Shown here piece after piece: positions 5,553 to 5,650 of a DNA stretch of 5,650 bases (position 1 is the first letter of the stretch; every line of letters starts with the position of its first letter). The translations under genes and the position numbers were made by a program. The DNA lies in assembly GCA_018065365.1 (NCBI GenBank), contig JAGHTH010000082.1, positions 1-5,650 on the forward strand, written 5' to 3'. The notes under the pieces were generated by a model, which saw only the letters and a list, made by a program, of their open reading frames with translations, did not search any database and was not told the origin of the DNA. Origin of the DNA: Candidatus Coliplasma caballi. GTDB lineage: Bacteria; Bacillota; Clostridia; Oscillospirales; CAG-382.

Positions 5553-5650
5553 CATCCCTCAGTCTCGCGCTTTGCGCTCGCCAGCTCCCTTGAAAAGGGC
5601 GCCTTGTTTCTTGCCGTTTGCTATGGCAAATTTACGCAAAGCACAGAATA
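5553..5650 (-). repeat. repeat unit copy C with the right inverted-repeat arm
   Basis: On the - strand, bases 5650-5595 reproduce copy A over 56 bp with one mismatch. The unit then runs on through CAAGGGAGCTG to ACTGAGGGATG at 5563-5553, as in copy B. The hairpin between those motifs differs from copy B: GCGC-TTT-GCGC at 5567-5577 replaces GTCGCC-GCA-GGCGAC. The stem changes while pairing is kept. The arm reaches the last base of the window, so its true end is unknown. Confidence 0.8.

Larger units (their letters stand above)
5263..5650. repeat. composite palindromic repeat element, possibly mobile, cut by the window end
   Basis: A region bounded by two 56-bp inverted arms, with a third diverged copy of the same unit between them. 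Inside, 5481-5491 pairs perfectly with 5553-5563 (11 bp) and 5505-5511 with 5542-5548 (7 bp), so much of the element can fold on itself. No transposase or other gene is present. The arrangement is compatible with a non-autonomous miniature element or with repeat units that inserted near each other in opposite directions. Target-site duplications cannot be judged because the right flank is missing. Confidence 0.6.

Overview
The window looks like chromosomal DNA of a fairly GC-rich (roughly 58-60 % by eye) member of the Bacillota, most likely an uncultured or gut-type clostridium. The main evidence is whiA, which is restricted to Gram-positive lineages and Mollicutes. Supporting evidence is the murB / whiA / dnaE neighbourhood typical of Clostridia, a loop-lacking (type II) MurB, and palindromic intergenic repeats of a style I associate with gut clostridia. 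Genus cannot be read from the sequence.

Layout. Bases 1-53 are a short leader with a possible -10 box and a good ribosome binding site. Three genes follow on the + strand, closely spaced: murB (54-902, cell-wall precursor reductase), whiA (937-1617, WhiA-type DNA-binding protein) and dnaE (1659-5090, DNA polymerase III alpha subunit). The gaps are 34 and 41 nt and contain no visible terminator, so an operon is likely. It would join peptidoglycan precursor synthesis, a regulator linked to division and chromosome segregation, and the replicative polymerase. In better-known Clostridia this cluster usually also carries rapZ and yvcK/mgfK between murB and whiA, and often an HPr-like gene between whiA and dnaE; none of these is present here.

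Bases 5091-5650 hold no believable gene and are packed with repeats. First comes a run of hairpins (5096-5217), mostly led by an AGGTCG/AGGTTG box, then a 12-bp hairpin (5229-5256). A larger element (5263-5650) follows, bounded by a 56-bp inverted repeat matching at 55 positions. Inside it is a third, diverged copy of the same repeat unit. The right arm runs to the window edge and may continue.

Most unusual points: (1) WhiA is only 226 aa; it keeps the extreme N-terminus, the second LAGLIDADG-like half and the HTH, but has lost the first half of the LAGLIDADG-like fold, with a Cys-rich linker in its place. (2) The whiA ribosome binding site is a tandem 7-nt repeat holding three Shine-Dalgarno cores. 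(3) The two repeat systems lie downstream of dnaE. (4) The DnaE PHP domain has Phe where a metal-binding His is expected.
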